Assembly (NCBI GenBank): GCA_030765065.1
Contig: CM060989.1
Coordinates: 34,773,501-34,837,500 of the forward strand
Reading direction: 5' to 3'
DNA: 64,000 nucleotides
From: Deroplatys truncata
Taxonomy: Eukaryota > Arthropoda > Insecta > Mantodea > Mantidae
Shown here: one piece after another, positions 10,834-20,861 of the stretch
Layout of the letters: every line of letters begins with the position of its first letter
Position numbering within the stretch: position 1 is the first letter of the stretch
The notes under the pieces: generated by a model
Database searches by the model: none
Told to the model about the DNA's origin: nothing
The model's input: the letters and a program-made list of their open reading frames with translations, nothing else
Translations under genes and position numbers: made by a program

Positions 10834-11782
10834 CAATGTGAAGATCGCCTTAGAAATGTATTTGGCGAAGAAGATCCATCTAATGCAACAATTTATATTT
10901 GGCACAGCGAATTCACAAGACATCGCTTTTTTCTTGGTGTTGAATTTCGTAAAGGACGCCCAAGAACTGCTGTTACTGAAAAAATCTGATGTGTTACACT
11001 CACATGACTTTCTCTACTCTTGTACAAACTATTATTACAAACTCTTATTCTCCATCTATTTCATATTAATCGAGATAAACATTTACAGAAACGATCTTTT
11101 GACATGCAAAGAGAATTACATTTTACACATAGCGACCAGTTCTAAAGATATTTGACTTTCGCTTAAGGCGTACCATGTTCCCTTTGTTTTGTATTTGCAA
11201 GGGCAATATACAAATACAGTAGCCTTTAAGCATATACATATCTCTTAATAGCTGGTTGCTATGTGCAGCACCACTCTCTTTGCCACAGATTAATACTCTT
11301 TGCATATCCAAGACAAAAAAAAATGAGAGTATAAGCATTGAACAATTTAAGGAAATAACAAGCAATATCTCGAAAATGGTTCACTCAAACAAACAAAATG
11401 TATATGACAAAATTGTGTACTTTAACACAATCTACATTTATTTGTGTAGTAAAATTTTGTCTATCTCTTATGGTTTAAAAGTTATGTAAAAGTCGTTCAC
11501 AATGAAGAATACTTTTGGAGACATTCCCAGAAAATTCAAGATATACTTTTTATTTGTCATGAAAATATCTTAAACATATGATATTTTAATCAAAATCGTT
11601 AGAACCATTTTTGAGAAAATTAAAATTATCGAAAAATGTTCCATGTAAAGGGTAATCTGGGGTGGGGGATTTTCTTGAAAACCTTCGTGTCGCATCTCTG
11701 GAAGATACTGAACCTAAATACCAAGTTTGGTGTTTATCCGACTGTTCGTTTCTGAGTTATGCTGTTCACAGTTAGACAGACA

Positions 11783-11835
<53 letters not shown>

Positions 11836-12741
11836 ATACAAGGACATGTTTCCAAAAATGTTTTTTTTTTATTCAAGGGGTCTCAAAACATATATTTCCG
11901 GTGAAATCTCGGTATCGAATTTTTGGGTGGAATACAATACTTTCCCTACTTACTATACGTAGTAGAGAAAGTAAAAATATTGCCGCTATTTGAGCAATGA
12001 TTGAAGAAGATCGATGGACATCCTATGAATTTATTCGGGCGACATTGGGCATTGGTATGAGTCAAATCCAAAACGTTTTACATCAACAATTAGACGTGAT
12101 AAAACTTTGTTGTCGATGGATTCCACATAAACTGACTCCCGATCAGAAACAACAATGCACTGATTGGTGCAGAAAAACTCTGAAATAATTCCAAAGCTAC
12201 ACTTCAAATTTAGCTTGGAATATTGTTACTGGTGATGAATCTTGGATTCATTGTTATGATCCTGAAAAGAAAAGTCAATCGGCCCAATTGGTCTTTCGAG
12301 CAGAACCTAAGATTACAATATTCCATCGAATTCGCAGTGCTAATAAGAAGATGGTTGTTAGTTTTTTTCTAAAACGGGCAATATTACTAATACAGCATTA
12401 GAAGAGAGACGTACCGTTACTGCCGAATGGTACACAAATTTCTGTTTACCGCAAAGTTTTGAAAAATTTTGTGAAAACGCCTAAAGGACAAATAATGTTA
12501 CACCATGACAACGTATCGTCGCATACAGCAAAACTAACAACTGAGTATCTGGATGCCCTAAGGGTCAGCAACATGGACCCTCCAGTATACATCCCTGACC
12601 TAGATCTTGTGATTTCTTTTTGTTTCCAAAAATTAAAGATATAATCCGTGAAATCACTTTTTCGTCATCAGATGAAGCAGTGGAAGATTATAAATGCCCT
12701 GTTTTTGAAGTGTCTCAGCAAGAGCGCCATCATTGCTTTAA
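10834..12741 (+). pseudogene. mariner (DD34D-type) transposase pseudogene M1
   Basis: The N-terminal helix-turn-helix part before 10984 decodes as FGEED.SNATIYIWHSEF and RKGRPRTAVTE in one frame. After the HLE-A insertion it resumes with IEEDRWTSYEFIRATLGIGM from about 12000. GDESWIHCYDPEKKSQS (about 12232) holds the first catalytic Asp and HHDNVSSH (about 12499) the second. The SPDL..D segment holding the third Asp has degenerated (IPDLDLVI). Stops at about 12186, a frameshift near 12370 and the large insertion make it dead. As a mariner enzyme it would have acted in the nucleus on the TIRs at TA targets. Confidence 0.78.
10985..11977 (-). mobile_element. HLE-A copy inside mariner M1
   Basis: Full-length minus-strand HLE-A from the palindromic terminus (plus strand TCTGATGTGTTACACTCACA) to ACTTTCTCTAC at 11977. 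It contains a long (CA)n tract at about 11778-11830. It splits the mariner reading ACTGAAGAAAATATTGCC between AAAA and TATT. The M2 copy (about 50476-50490) shows the uninterrupted GAAAATATTGCCGC. At 993 bp it is longer than other copies, partly from the microsatellite. Confidence 0.82.
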
Positions 12742-13665
12742 AGGGACAAGGTACTCTGAAATGGTCAAAAATAGCATTTTTTGTTTTAGGAACTAATAAA
12801 ATCTCTATTATTTCCAGTTTCAGAAAATATATACATTTTGGGGGTTAAGAGGTTTTTAAGACATTTAAATACCATTTAAATGCTGGTCTGCATTCCTTTA
12901 AAGCTGTCATGCAACGCCCCTTTTTAGAACATTTTTGTATCTTTCAACAACGAACGACTATATCATGCCCAGCGAGCGTTCAGCAATTAACAAAAGAGGC
13001 CAGGACCAAGGGAAGGCAATCAGAAAAGCTGAAGCAATCCAGGAATGAAGGTGCAGATGATTATGATCCTGGAATGTACTGAAGTGTATCAGAATTTTAA
13101 TGTTCAAACTTTAAATTCAGTTTTCTCAAAACAACATTTTTGGATATTTATGTACAATTTTCTCAGAAAGTATGAGAGCTGAAATTTTCAGTACATGTAT
13201 ACAACACATAGTTAAACTTTCTGAACCAAATTCATAATTTTATAATTTATATTAGTGACATTAAGAAAGTAACAACATTGCAAATTTCCCACGTGTTTAC
13301 TTTTTTGACTTTACAAATAATTTTTTTCAATTTCTAGTGAACCAAATAATTAAGGTTCAGACGATAGCTGATTATACTTAGAACAAGCATACAAAAGTGT
13401 GATTCTGTATTGCAAGTAGTATCAGAGAAAAAGGTACATGAATTCACATGTTTTAAGAGTAAATTTTATTATTTTTCTTCTGAATGAAATAATGTTTACG
13501 TACTCAACTAGATAAGCTATCAATGCAAACAACCGCTTGCAATACTTTTCATGATTTATAGAATAACTCATAAAAATTTCAGAAAAACCATTGAGAACTT
13601 TAAGAGCAGTGGTAATTTAACACACTTAAGGTGTAATTACTATGTGTTCAGACTACCTTGTCCCC
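12742..13665. mobile_element. piggyBac-type MITE in TTAA target
   Basis: The 924-bp segment is flanked on both sides by TTAA (12738-12741 and 13666-13669). It begins AGGGACAAGGTACTCTGAA and ends with the complement of GGGGACAAGGTAGTCTGAAC, so imperfect inverted termini of about 17 bp are present. In mariner M2 the same place reads GCTTTAAGGACTGG near 51225, the uninterrupted TTAA. TTAA duplication is the signature of piggyBac transposition by family knowledge. No transposase is encoded, so it must have used an enzyme supplied elsewhere. Confidence 0.8.
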
Positions 13666-13798
13666 TTAAGGACTGATTTCATCGAATGCAAAAATATATT
13701 GATGTTAAAGGGGAGTATTCTGAAAAACAATAAAATAATTAAAAGTTTTTAAAATTAACACTTGTTTGTTTATATAAAAATGCTCAGTGTTTCCCTCA

Positions 13799-14135
13799 TA
13801 TGGGTGCCAGACGTGGTGCTTCACCGAATGCCAAATAAAAACCCTACAGATGTCAGAGAAAGTTGGAATGGAAATGCCGAACATCAAGCTACACAATAGA
13901 ATACTTAAACACCAAAATCAGAAGAATGGAGGACGCAGCAGTGCGCGAACGACAACTCAAGTGAAAATGGGAAAGCAGTAATAAGGATGTACTATGGAAG
14001 ATGGGCCAACGAGATCACAGTTTGCGACAACAGGCTAGGGAAAAGAAGCAGAAGTTGTCCACACCAGAGATTGGTCAGGTGAACTGGTACGAGAAGCTGG
14101 AAGCAGTGTTGCCAACCAAAAAACATCGAATCTCG
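13799..14135 (+). pseudogene. LINE reverse transcriptase C-terminal fragment
   Basis: Begins YGCQTWCFTECQIKTLQMSE, the typical segment of LINE reverse transcriptases just after the thumb region (YG..TW.....I..L...E). It continues through a decayed LHNRILKHQNQK part and, after a frameshift near 13970, GRWANEITVCDNRLGKRSRS and WSGELVREAGS, the usual end of such polymerases. The start coincides with the right end of mariner M1, which interrupts the gene. Which LINE clade is unclear. It is non-functional. Confidence 0.6.
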
Positions 14136-14239
14136 CTACAAGCCGAGCAAAATTCTGCTACATTCTGCTGCTACAATACTGGCTGGATTAAACCTGCCCG
14201 AGAAACTCAACAGCATTCAAAACGCCAGGATAGCTTCGG

Positions 14240-14240
<1 letters not shown>

Positions 14241-14275
<35 letters not shown>
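14241..14275. repeat. (TA)n microsatellite
   Basis: About 17 TA units in a row directly downstream of the LINE fragment, possibly grown from its 3' tail. Confidence 0.9.
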
Positions 14276-14276
<1 letters not shown>

Positions 14277-14466
14277 CTTAATCATTACAAAAACTTAACA
14301 ATATTATACGCTTTTCTATGAGTTGTCAGATAACAAAGACGAGGGATTGATAGAGATGATACTGTTGCTGCGCTTGAGCAATGTAAAGGGCTTAATAAAA
14401 TATATAATAAAATTAATCAATAAGTATCACTGCAAATTACTGAAGGAAAATTAAAAATTAAATTTG

Positions 14467-14708
14467 AGTTTTATTTACGGACGCTCTTTAACTGTTGTGG
14501 TCCTTAGCGTCCAATTCTATATTGGGCGTGAAATACCGGTAATTTTACTCAGAGGCCTCTTTATCAGGCTTGAGGTTCTTTTACGTGCCGTAAATCTACA
14601 ACACGGAACCACCGGCTTTACTTTCCGAAGGAAGCTATGCTAAGGATTTCTACGCCCGAAAAAATCCATCGCCCTCCGCCAGGTTTGAACCCGCGACCTC
14701 GGGAACGG
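14467..14708 (-). repeat. SINE-1 copy
   Basis: TTTACGGACGCTCTTTAACT end, TTCTTTTACGTGCCGTAAAT core and part of the tRNA head (plus strand TTTGAACCCGCGACCTCGGG). The head is cut at about 14704. Confidence 0.75.
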
Positions 14709-14966
14709 ATTGATTACTGAAATTACTGAATGGGGATCTATGCAGGTTATCTACAATATTTTAAAGAGTCTTGATTCTGTTGTCATTGTAGCGCTTCCTG
14801 AAAAATTGTATAAGAAGAATCTAAAAGCTACTGATATTACAAATATTTCTCCGCAGTATTCCCTTTTTCTTAGGGGTAGAGTACCCTTTATCACTCATTA
14901 CTATATGATTGGTAACACTTAGGACTATGTTACAAACTGCGGAAAAAAAATTAAATTAAATTGAGT
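14709..14966. other. Spacer between SINE-1 copies
   Basis: Short unrecognised stretch with an open frame at 14710-14922 (70 codons). It is mostly unique-looking and I see no family signature. Confidence 0.3.
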
Positions 14967-15242
14967 TTTATTTATGGACGCTCTTTAACTGCTGTGGTCC
15001 TTAGCGTCCCATTCTATATTGGGCATGAAAGACCGGTAATTTTGCTCAGAGGCCTCTTTATCAGGCTTGAGGTTCTTTTACTGCCGTAAATCTACAACAT
15101 GGGACCACCGGCTTTACTTCCCTTCCGAAGGAAGCCATGCTAAGGATTTTTACGCCCGAAAAAAATCCATCGTCCTCAGCCGAGTTTGAACTCGCGACCT
15201 CGGAAACTAGAGGCTAGCATGGTAACCACTACACCACAAAGG
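14967..15242 (-). repeat. SINE-1 copy, full length
   Basis: Complete copy in the same orientation as its neighbour at 14467. The A/T-rich run before 14967 (AAAATTAAATTAAATTGAG) is the 3' tail of the minus-strand SINE. The tRNA head ends at about 15242 (plus strand ACCACTACACCACAAAGGA). Confidence 0.78.
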
Positions 15243-15249
15243 ATAACTT

Positions 15250-15585
15250 GTGCCTGAAGCCCCTGACAGGGTGAGGTGAGAAGAAACAGAGGGCGGCCGG
15301 ACCAGAAGGCACAGCAGTACAAATGGCAGGGTACCTACCTTTTAGAGATTGAAATCCCCGGATGAAAGCTAGTGCAACCGGCTCCCCTCCCCCTTACGAG
15401 CTTGCACATTCCTTGGGGGACTCGGAGACCGCCCTCATCCCGGGGGACAAAGGGTTATATACAGCATCCTTTTCCTCTGCCATGCAATGCCGAGACTCCC
15501 GCCGACACTTTCAAACCTGAAACAGAACAAGCAGATGAAAGGTGAAGTTAAATGAGAATATAGGTGAAATGGAGGAGCTGTAGTG
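15250..15585. repeat. GC-rich segment, unknown repeat
   Basis: Markedly more GC-rich than its surroundings (GGAGACCGCCCTCATCCCGG and similar). The GGGTACCTA...AGATTGAA stretch recurs loosely in the GC-rich segment at 34905-35150, which suggests a dispersed family. No coding frame is recognised. Confidence 0.35.
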
Positions 15586-15589
15586 AACC

Positions 15590-15716
15590 TTCCCAGCATT
15601 CATTTAGCGATTCGAGGAAACCCCGAAAAAACCATGGAAGGACGACCACGGGAACCGAACCCACGACCTTCTGAATGCGAGCACAGACGTTACCGTCTGA
15701 GCTATCCCGCTCGGTT
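15590..15716 (-). repeat. tRNA-derived SINE with well-preserved head
   Basis: The minus strand reads CCGAGCGGGATAGCTCAGAC, with an A-box match (TAGCTCAGACGG), then B box GGTTCGGTTCCC, then GGTTTTTTCGGGGTTTCC and CGAATCGC. This is the clearest tRNA-like head in the window, but it flows into the SINE body and is not a functional tRNA gene. Confidence 0.68.
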
Positions 15717-15860
15717 TGCTAACACTTAAAGGTAGCCACTAATTTGATCTAACACTGCACTTGACTCGACAGTGTGACATTGTAACTTGAAATGAGGCCT
15801 GAGGTGAAGGAAGAACAGTGATAAAACTCTAGAGTGGTGCAATATTAACAAAATTTAAAT

Positions 15861-16738
15861 TCCAATGTGATACATTCACATGACTTTTTCCACCCTCTAT
15901 CTTTATTAGTGATATACAAACTATTGTTACTAAAGGTTATTTTTCTATCTACTTCATTTTAATCCAAATAAACCTTTACAAAAATAATTACATTGTACAT
16001 TTCGTTACAAATACAAAAAGAACAGCGATAGTCAAATGTTTAAGAACTGGACGCTATATGCTGGCCTTAAAATTTCGTACTGTTTCCATGCAATCACGAG
16101 AAACAGCTGAATATTGACTTTAAAATAATTACAAGTATTGAACAATTCGAACCTTTAATAACGAATGTCCCAGATTTTGCCACAAAAAACTTATTTAAGA
16201 TAAATTATGTGTTTTAAAGATATCTACATTTTTTATGTCGTACGTTTTCGTCTATCGCCTAAAGTTTACGAGTTATACAAGATGATACAAAAGTCCTTCC
16301 GAATGAAGAGGACTTCCTAGGCTATTCCCAGAAAATTTAAGATATACAGTTTATTCGTCATGTAAATATCTTTAATGTATGGTATTTTAATCAAAATCGT
16401 TAGAGCCATTTTTTTAGAAAATCAAAAATTTCGAAAACTGTTCCAAGTAAAGGGTAGTTGCGGGTGGGGGGATTTTCTTGAAAATGTTCTTGTCGCATCC
16501 TTGGAAGATACTAAACTCAAATACCATGTTTGGTATTTATCCGATTTTTCGTTTTTGAGTTATGTTGTTCAGAGACACACACAGACCACGAACGCACAGG
16601 CACACCGCGTACGTTTCTAAATATGTTTTATTTGGACTTAGGACGCCACCAAAAAATATATTTCCGGTAAAATCTTGACATCGAATTTTTGGGTGGAATG
16701 TAATACTTCCCTTACTATACTTAGTAGAGAAACTAAAA
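15861..16738 (-). mobile_element. HLE-B copy, full length
   Basis: The minus-strand copy reads from the AGTTTCTCTACTAAG end at 16738 to the palindromic terminus (plus strand AATGTGATACATTCACATGA) at 15861. Here the terminal stem ATGTGA/TCACAT is complete. The microsatellite is short (ACACACACAG at 16574). No coding sequence. Confidence 0.75.
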
Positions 16739-16739
16739 G

Positions 16740-17065
16740 GGGAACTACAGAACATATACTTCCATTGATTGGCTATTGGTAAGGCGGAGTAATGGAGGAA
16801 AAATTGAGTAACATAACATTATGCGAGATGTCTAGGAAGTACCGTTTAAGTGCGAGTTAGTGATTCATATGCATCATTATTATCATCTCATTGCATGAAT
16901 ATGGCACAATAATATTGGCAGTAAATAAATTGAATTCCTTTGAATTTGTGTATCTACTGAATAGGTACTAACGGTTGTTTAAAAATTTAAAATTATTATA
17001 TTAATTTTTTAGAATATTATTTAGAACTTTTTACGTGTTTATTTCAGTAATAATCACAAGTTAAT
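16740..17065. other. No recognisable feature
   Basis: About 325 bp of AT-rich DNA between two HLE-B copies. Confidence 0.4.
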
Positions 17066-17749
17066 TGTTACTTTTTCTGTCACGTACTACATAGTAGGTA
17101 GAGAAGGTATTTTATTCCAACCAAAAATTCGATACCGAAATTTCACCGGAAATGCGTGTTATGAGGCCTGAATCCAAAAAAAAAAAAAGCATTTTTAGAA
17201 AAGGTCCCTGTGTGTGTCTGCGAACAGCATAACTCAAAAACGAAAAGTTGGATAAGTACCAAAATTAGTATTTATGTTCACTATCTTTCAAGGATGCGAT
17301 ACGAAAATCCCCTCAACCCCAACTACCGTTTACATGGACCATTTATCGAAAATTTTGTTTTTCTAAAAAATGACTAACGATTTTGATTAAAATGCCATAC
17401 ATATAAGATATATATGACAAATAAAATGTATATTTTTTAATTTTCTGGGAATAGCCTTTGAATTTTGTATAACTGTTAAACGTTAAGCGATAGACGAAAA
17501 CGTACTACACAAAATATGTAGATCTCTTTAAAACACACAATTTATTTCAAATAAGTCTTTTTGTTGCGTAAGCCATTTCTGAGATATCCATTATTAACGT
17601 TTCGAATTGTTCATTTCTTAGTCATTCTTTAAAGTCCTTTTAATATTCAGTGTTTTCTCGCGATTGCATGGAAACAGTATGGAATTCTAAGGCTAGCGTG
17701 TAGCTTCCAGTTCTTAAACATTTGACTGTCGCTGTTCCATTTGTATCTA

Positions 17750-18504
17750 CAGAGAGAGCCAAAAAACCTACGAACCGGCTGCGCGGTGTTTTTCCTGTCC
17801 GCGTCCTCGACGCTCGTTGCCGTCTGCCGCTGTCATAGAAAGGCGCGTATGAAATCATACATTTTTAAAACTACTTTTAAGGGCTTTACTTACCAACTTT
17901 ATGAAAGGAGATGCTGAAACTGGCCACCGTCGTTGTCCATACATTTTTGGCACCTCTTTAGGAAACTATCCATCACTCGCCGTAGTTCACGTTGAGAAAT
18001 GCTGACAATTTCTTGGCGGATATTTTGTTTTAATTCTTCCAGGTGTGTGGGTTTGTCTGTACACTTTATGTTTTAAGTTACCCCAGAGATAGAAATCGCA
18101 GGAGGTTAGGTCGAAGGACCGAGGGGGCCACAAATCTCTACTAATAATTCTGTCCTCAAACGCACTTACAATTGTTCTCATCGAAATAGCTGTTGCAAAG
18201 TCTTGTTGAAAAAGGGCAAAATCACGCTCCCTGGTTGCTAATTCTCTAAAAAAGGGGAAGGCAAAATTGTATTCACATATGTACGGGCGTCAACTGTTGA
18301 CTCGAAAAAAATTGGACAACGACGGTCACCAGTTTCAGCATCTCCTTTCATAAAGTTGGTAAGTAAAGCCTTTAAAAGTAGTTTTAAAAATGTTGTATGG
18401 ATTCATCCGCGACTTTCTGTGATAGCGGCAGACGGCAACGAGCGCCGAAGATGCGGACAGGAAAAACACCGCGCAGCCGGTTCGTAGTTTCTTGGCACTC
18501 CTTG
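17750..18504 (-). mobile_element. mariner derivative with ~195-bp inverted repeats
   Basis: Flanked by TA at 17748-17749 and 18505-18506. The outer 195 bp at each end (17750-17945 and 18310-18504) are inverted copies at roughly 90% identity. Both contain ACGAACCGGCTGCGCGGTGT, GGCAACGAGCG (or complement) and CAGCATCTCCTTTCATAAAG (or complement). Such long TIRs are unusual for mariners, which normally have about 30 bp. Between the TIRs only part of a transposase remains. Confidence 0.82.
17987..18262 (-). pseudogene. Internally deleted mariner-type transposase remnant
   Basis: The minus strand reads ALFQQDFATAIS (where FQQDGATAH is usual), then VSAFEDRIISRDLWPPRSFD and LTSCDFYLWGNLKHKVYR. The two motifs hold the second catalytic Asp and the WPPRS.DLT..DF.LWG block with the third Asp. 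The same block occurs in the copies at 39.6 and 53.4 kb, so these are relatives. The N-terminal DNA-binding part and first Asp are missing, so the enzyme cannot work. Confidence 0.7.
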
Positions 18505-18689
18505 TATAATGAAATATGTAATGTAACTATTTCTGCAAAGGCTTAAAGGCTTTGCAAAGGCTTTGGGTTAAAATGTAGTAGATAAAAATTAAACGTGAGT
18601 AAGAATAATTTGTATGCTTACTAATAAACGATAGATGGTAGAGAAAGTCATGTGAATGTATCACATCAGATTTTTTTCTTTTTTTTGCG

Positions 18690-19760
18690 TGACAGGGTAA
18701 CCAGCCCGGTGCACAACCTCCACCCTAGAAGGCCGGGTTTATTATTTGAGAAAGGTATTATCTTTTACGTTGTTTGCACCAGTTTGAAGAAGATGTATTT
18801 CTGTTACGATGTTTGCAACACGCTTTGGACGTCAATTTGAAGTAGGTCGTATTGAAGGAGTTGTATTATAGTTCAATTGTTGGGGAGCCGAACTTGTAGT
18901 AGTTGCAACCGCACGTATTGTAAACAGTTTCCGGTAGCCTTCGCCCCAAATGTACTTTTAGGTGGCCTTTGCCCCAAGTTTAAAAAAATATTAACTTTGT
19001 TATTAAACTGCTTCTTTAAATATGTATGTTTGCCTCGGCTGCGTCAGTATTATTGTTAGAGACACGTTTCTCTTAGGCTGGGTTTTGGTACGACTAAGAA
19101 TGTAGGCTTACACAGATTTTAAGTTTTAATTCACTCCTTTTTATTAATCCTTGACACAAATTAAATAGCACTTCACTGATATAGAGAGCTGTGAGATTCT
19201 TTTATTTAACACTTGCACTTTTTTAACGCGTCTACTTATTTTTCGTCTCACACGAATACGTATTATGTTTCTCTAGAGGACGCATCTTGCATCCGGTTAC
19301 TATCACGGTCTGCAGGCAACTGAATAGATTTCAACCAATCTGTATTTCAAGTCTCTGATTGGCTAATCCTAGTCCAATAGAATACCTGCATTTAAATAAA
19401 GCTTTTTCTGGCTGTTGATTGTCTATTTTTAAACTGTCTCAAAATTTACATTATTGCTGCTCTAAGAATGAATAGTAGCATTTAAACTCTCAAACTCATT
19501 ATTGCCTCAAGGTTACCTCATTGTTACCTCATTGTTAGCAACGTTTAACTTATTCTCACAGCTCCTACATTATTAAATTACGTAATACATTCACATAACA
19601 TTATTGAACATGTTTACAATAATATAAGCATATGCAATGACTGTTACATACATCTTACAAATTATTACATACACATATTGCTTCAAGGCGGGCTGCTATT
19701 GAATTTACACATTATATAATTAGACTGAAATTATTTGTGCTAAAAATACTGCCTCAAATT
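18690..19760. repeat. Unknown dispersed repeat R1, copy 1
   Basis: About 1 kb that recurs in the same orientation at 26190-27094. Shared blocks include GTTTAAAAAAATATTAACTT, TTTGCCTCGGCTG, GAGACACGTTTCTCTTA, TTAAGTTTTAATTCACT and ATTACGTAAT. Its 5' part carries short internal repeats of the TTACG.TGTTTGCA/TTTGAAG type. There is no coding frame. The class is unknown; an LTR or non-autonomous DNA element are both possible. Confidence 0.6.
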
Positions 19761-20172
19761 GGAGCACCTTCTCCTAGATGGTTGCCTTGCCACAGCTAAG
19801 GAGGACCATCTCCCCCGCTGATTATGGTCCGTCGAAGGGATTTCATTTCCGGAACCACCCATATCTGGAAATCGAATGGCGATTTAATTAATTTAATTTA
19901 CTTTCCACCCTCGTTCTTCATGAAATTATTGTAAAATGATCTAGAAGATATTTATGATGGATCTTCCCCTTGAACTCCAACAATTGTAATTTCGTACAGC
20001 TCCGGCTATTCCTAATAACGGATGAAAAATGCCGTGATATTAATGCAAAAAGATGAAAAAGATTGAAACGTCTGACTTCCTTAACCTCTCCCCGACAGCC
20101 TTTCAAGTTCTGGAAATTATTTATGCTTAGCATTTAACGTTTGAAGAATTATCGTCCGGAATGATCGAGTAA
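19761..20172. other. No recognisable feature
   Basis: Unrecognised sequence between R1 and a truncated HLE-A. The frame 19918-20133 (minus, 71 codons) shows no family signature. Confidence 0.35.
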
Positions 20173-20405
20173 TTTTTACTTTCTCTACTACGTATAGTAA
20201 GTAGGGGAAGTATTGTATTCCACCCAAAAATTCGATACCGAGATTTCACCGGAAATACATGTTTTGATACCCCCTGAATCCAAAAAAAGCGTTTTTGGAA
20301 ACATGTCTAGTTGTGTGTCTGTGTGTCTGTGAACAGCATAACTCAGAAACGAACAGTCGGATAACACCAAACTTGGTATTTAGGTTCAGTATCTTCCAGA
20401 TATGC
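20173..20405 (+). mobile_element. HLE-A, 5' fragment
   Basis: The first 233 bp of an HLE-A, from TTTTTACTTTCTCTACTACG through the GTGTGTCTGTGTGTCTGTG tract to CTTCCAGATATGCGAC. It is then fused directly to the middle of a mariner transposase, so a deletion or recombination removed the rest of both elements. Confidence 0.75.
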
Positions 20406-20795
20406 GACATTATTATGCGAACTTATTGCAGCATTTGAATAATGAAATCAAGCAAAAACGGCCGCTTTTAGTGGAAAGGAAACTTCTGTTTCATCAAGAC
20501 AATGAACCAGTTCATACATCCATTATCGCCATGGCCAAAATCAATGAATTAAGTGTCGAATTGCTTCCTCATGCACCCTATTCGCCAGATTTAGCCCCCT
20601 CTGATTATTTTCTATTTCAAAAGTTGAAGAAATAGCTTGGTGCTAAAAGATTTGCCAACAGTGAAGAGCTGGAGTCTGCAGTTGATGGCTATTTTGCAGA
20701 ACTCGATGGCTCTCAGTATAAACAGGGTATCGAAGCTATTGAACATCGCTGGGAAAAGTGCATCGAGCTGATAGGAGAATATGTAGAGAAATAAA
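20406..20795 (+). pseudogene. mariner DD34D transposase, C-terminal fragment
   Basis: Reads YANLLQHLNNEIKQKRP, then LLFHQDNEPVHTSIIAMAKI and LPHAPYSPDLAPSDYFLF. The second Asp (HQD) and third Asp (PSD) are 34 residues apart, as in DD34D mariners. The C-terminus FAELDGSQYKQGIEAIEHRW and a natural end KCIELIGEYVEK-stop are kept, with one internal stop near 20633. The N-terminal half is deleted. Confidence 0.8.
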
Positions 20796-20859
20796 GATGT
20801 TTTTTCCCAAAATTTTTGTGTTTTCTGTGTTAGGTCGGGTACTCCTGGGACAGCCCTCG
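20406..20859 (+). mobile_element. mariner X3, 5'-truncated
   Basis: The right terminus GGGTACTCCTGGGACAGCCC ends at 20859, followed by TA, matching the right ends of mariners X1 (22.5-23.8 kb) and X2 (37-38.3 kb). The left half is missing. The retained part starts in the transposase. Confidence 0.78.
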
Positions 20860-20861
20860 TA

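Larger units (their letters stand above)
10600..13797 (+). mobile_element. mariner (copy M1) carrying two insertions
   Basis: The left terminus CGAGGGCGATACTAAAA at 10600 and the right terminus complement of TCAGTGTTTCCCTC (about 13784-13797) match the termini of the sister copy M2 at 50.1-51.4 kb. M1 is about 3.2 kb instead of 1.26 kb because an HLE-A (10985-11977) and a piggyBac-type MITE (12742-13665) lie inside it. M2 lacks both and serves as an empty-site control. M1 itself interrupts a LINE. Confidence 0.8.
17066..18670 (+). mobile_element. HLE-B copy hosting a mariner derivative
   Basis: 5' part 17066-17749 and 3' part 18505-18670 together make one full HLE-B of about 850 bp, ending GTAGAGAAAGTCATGTGAAT and the ATGTGA/TCACAT terminus. 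A 755-bp TA-flanked mariner derivative sits in its TTTGTATCTACAACGAAAT stretch. Confidence 0.78.

Noticed and set aside
10978-11978. HLE-A as a classical TIR MITE with TA duplication
   Set aside because: The outermost bases of the two ends do not pair; the inverted match is subterminal and one end has its own palindrome. The TA dinucleotides are not consistent at the flanks.
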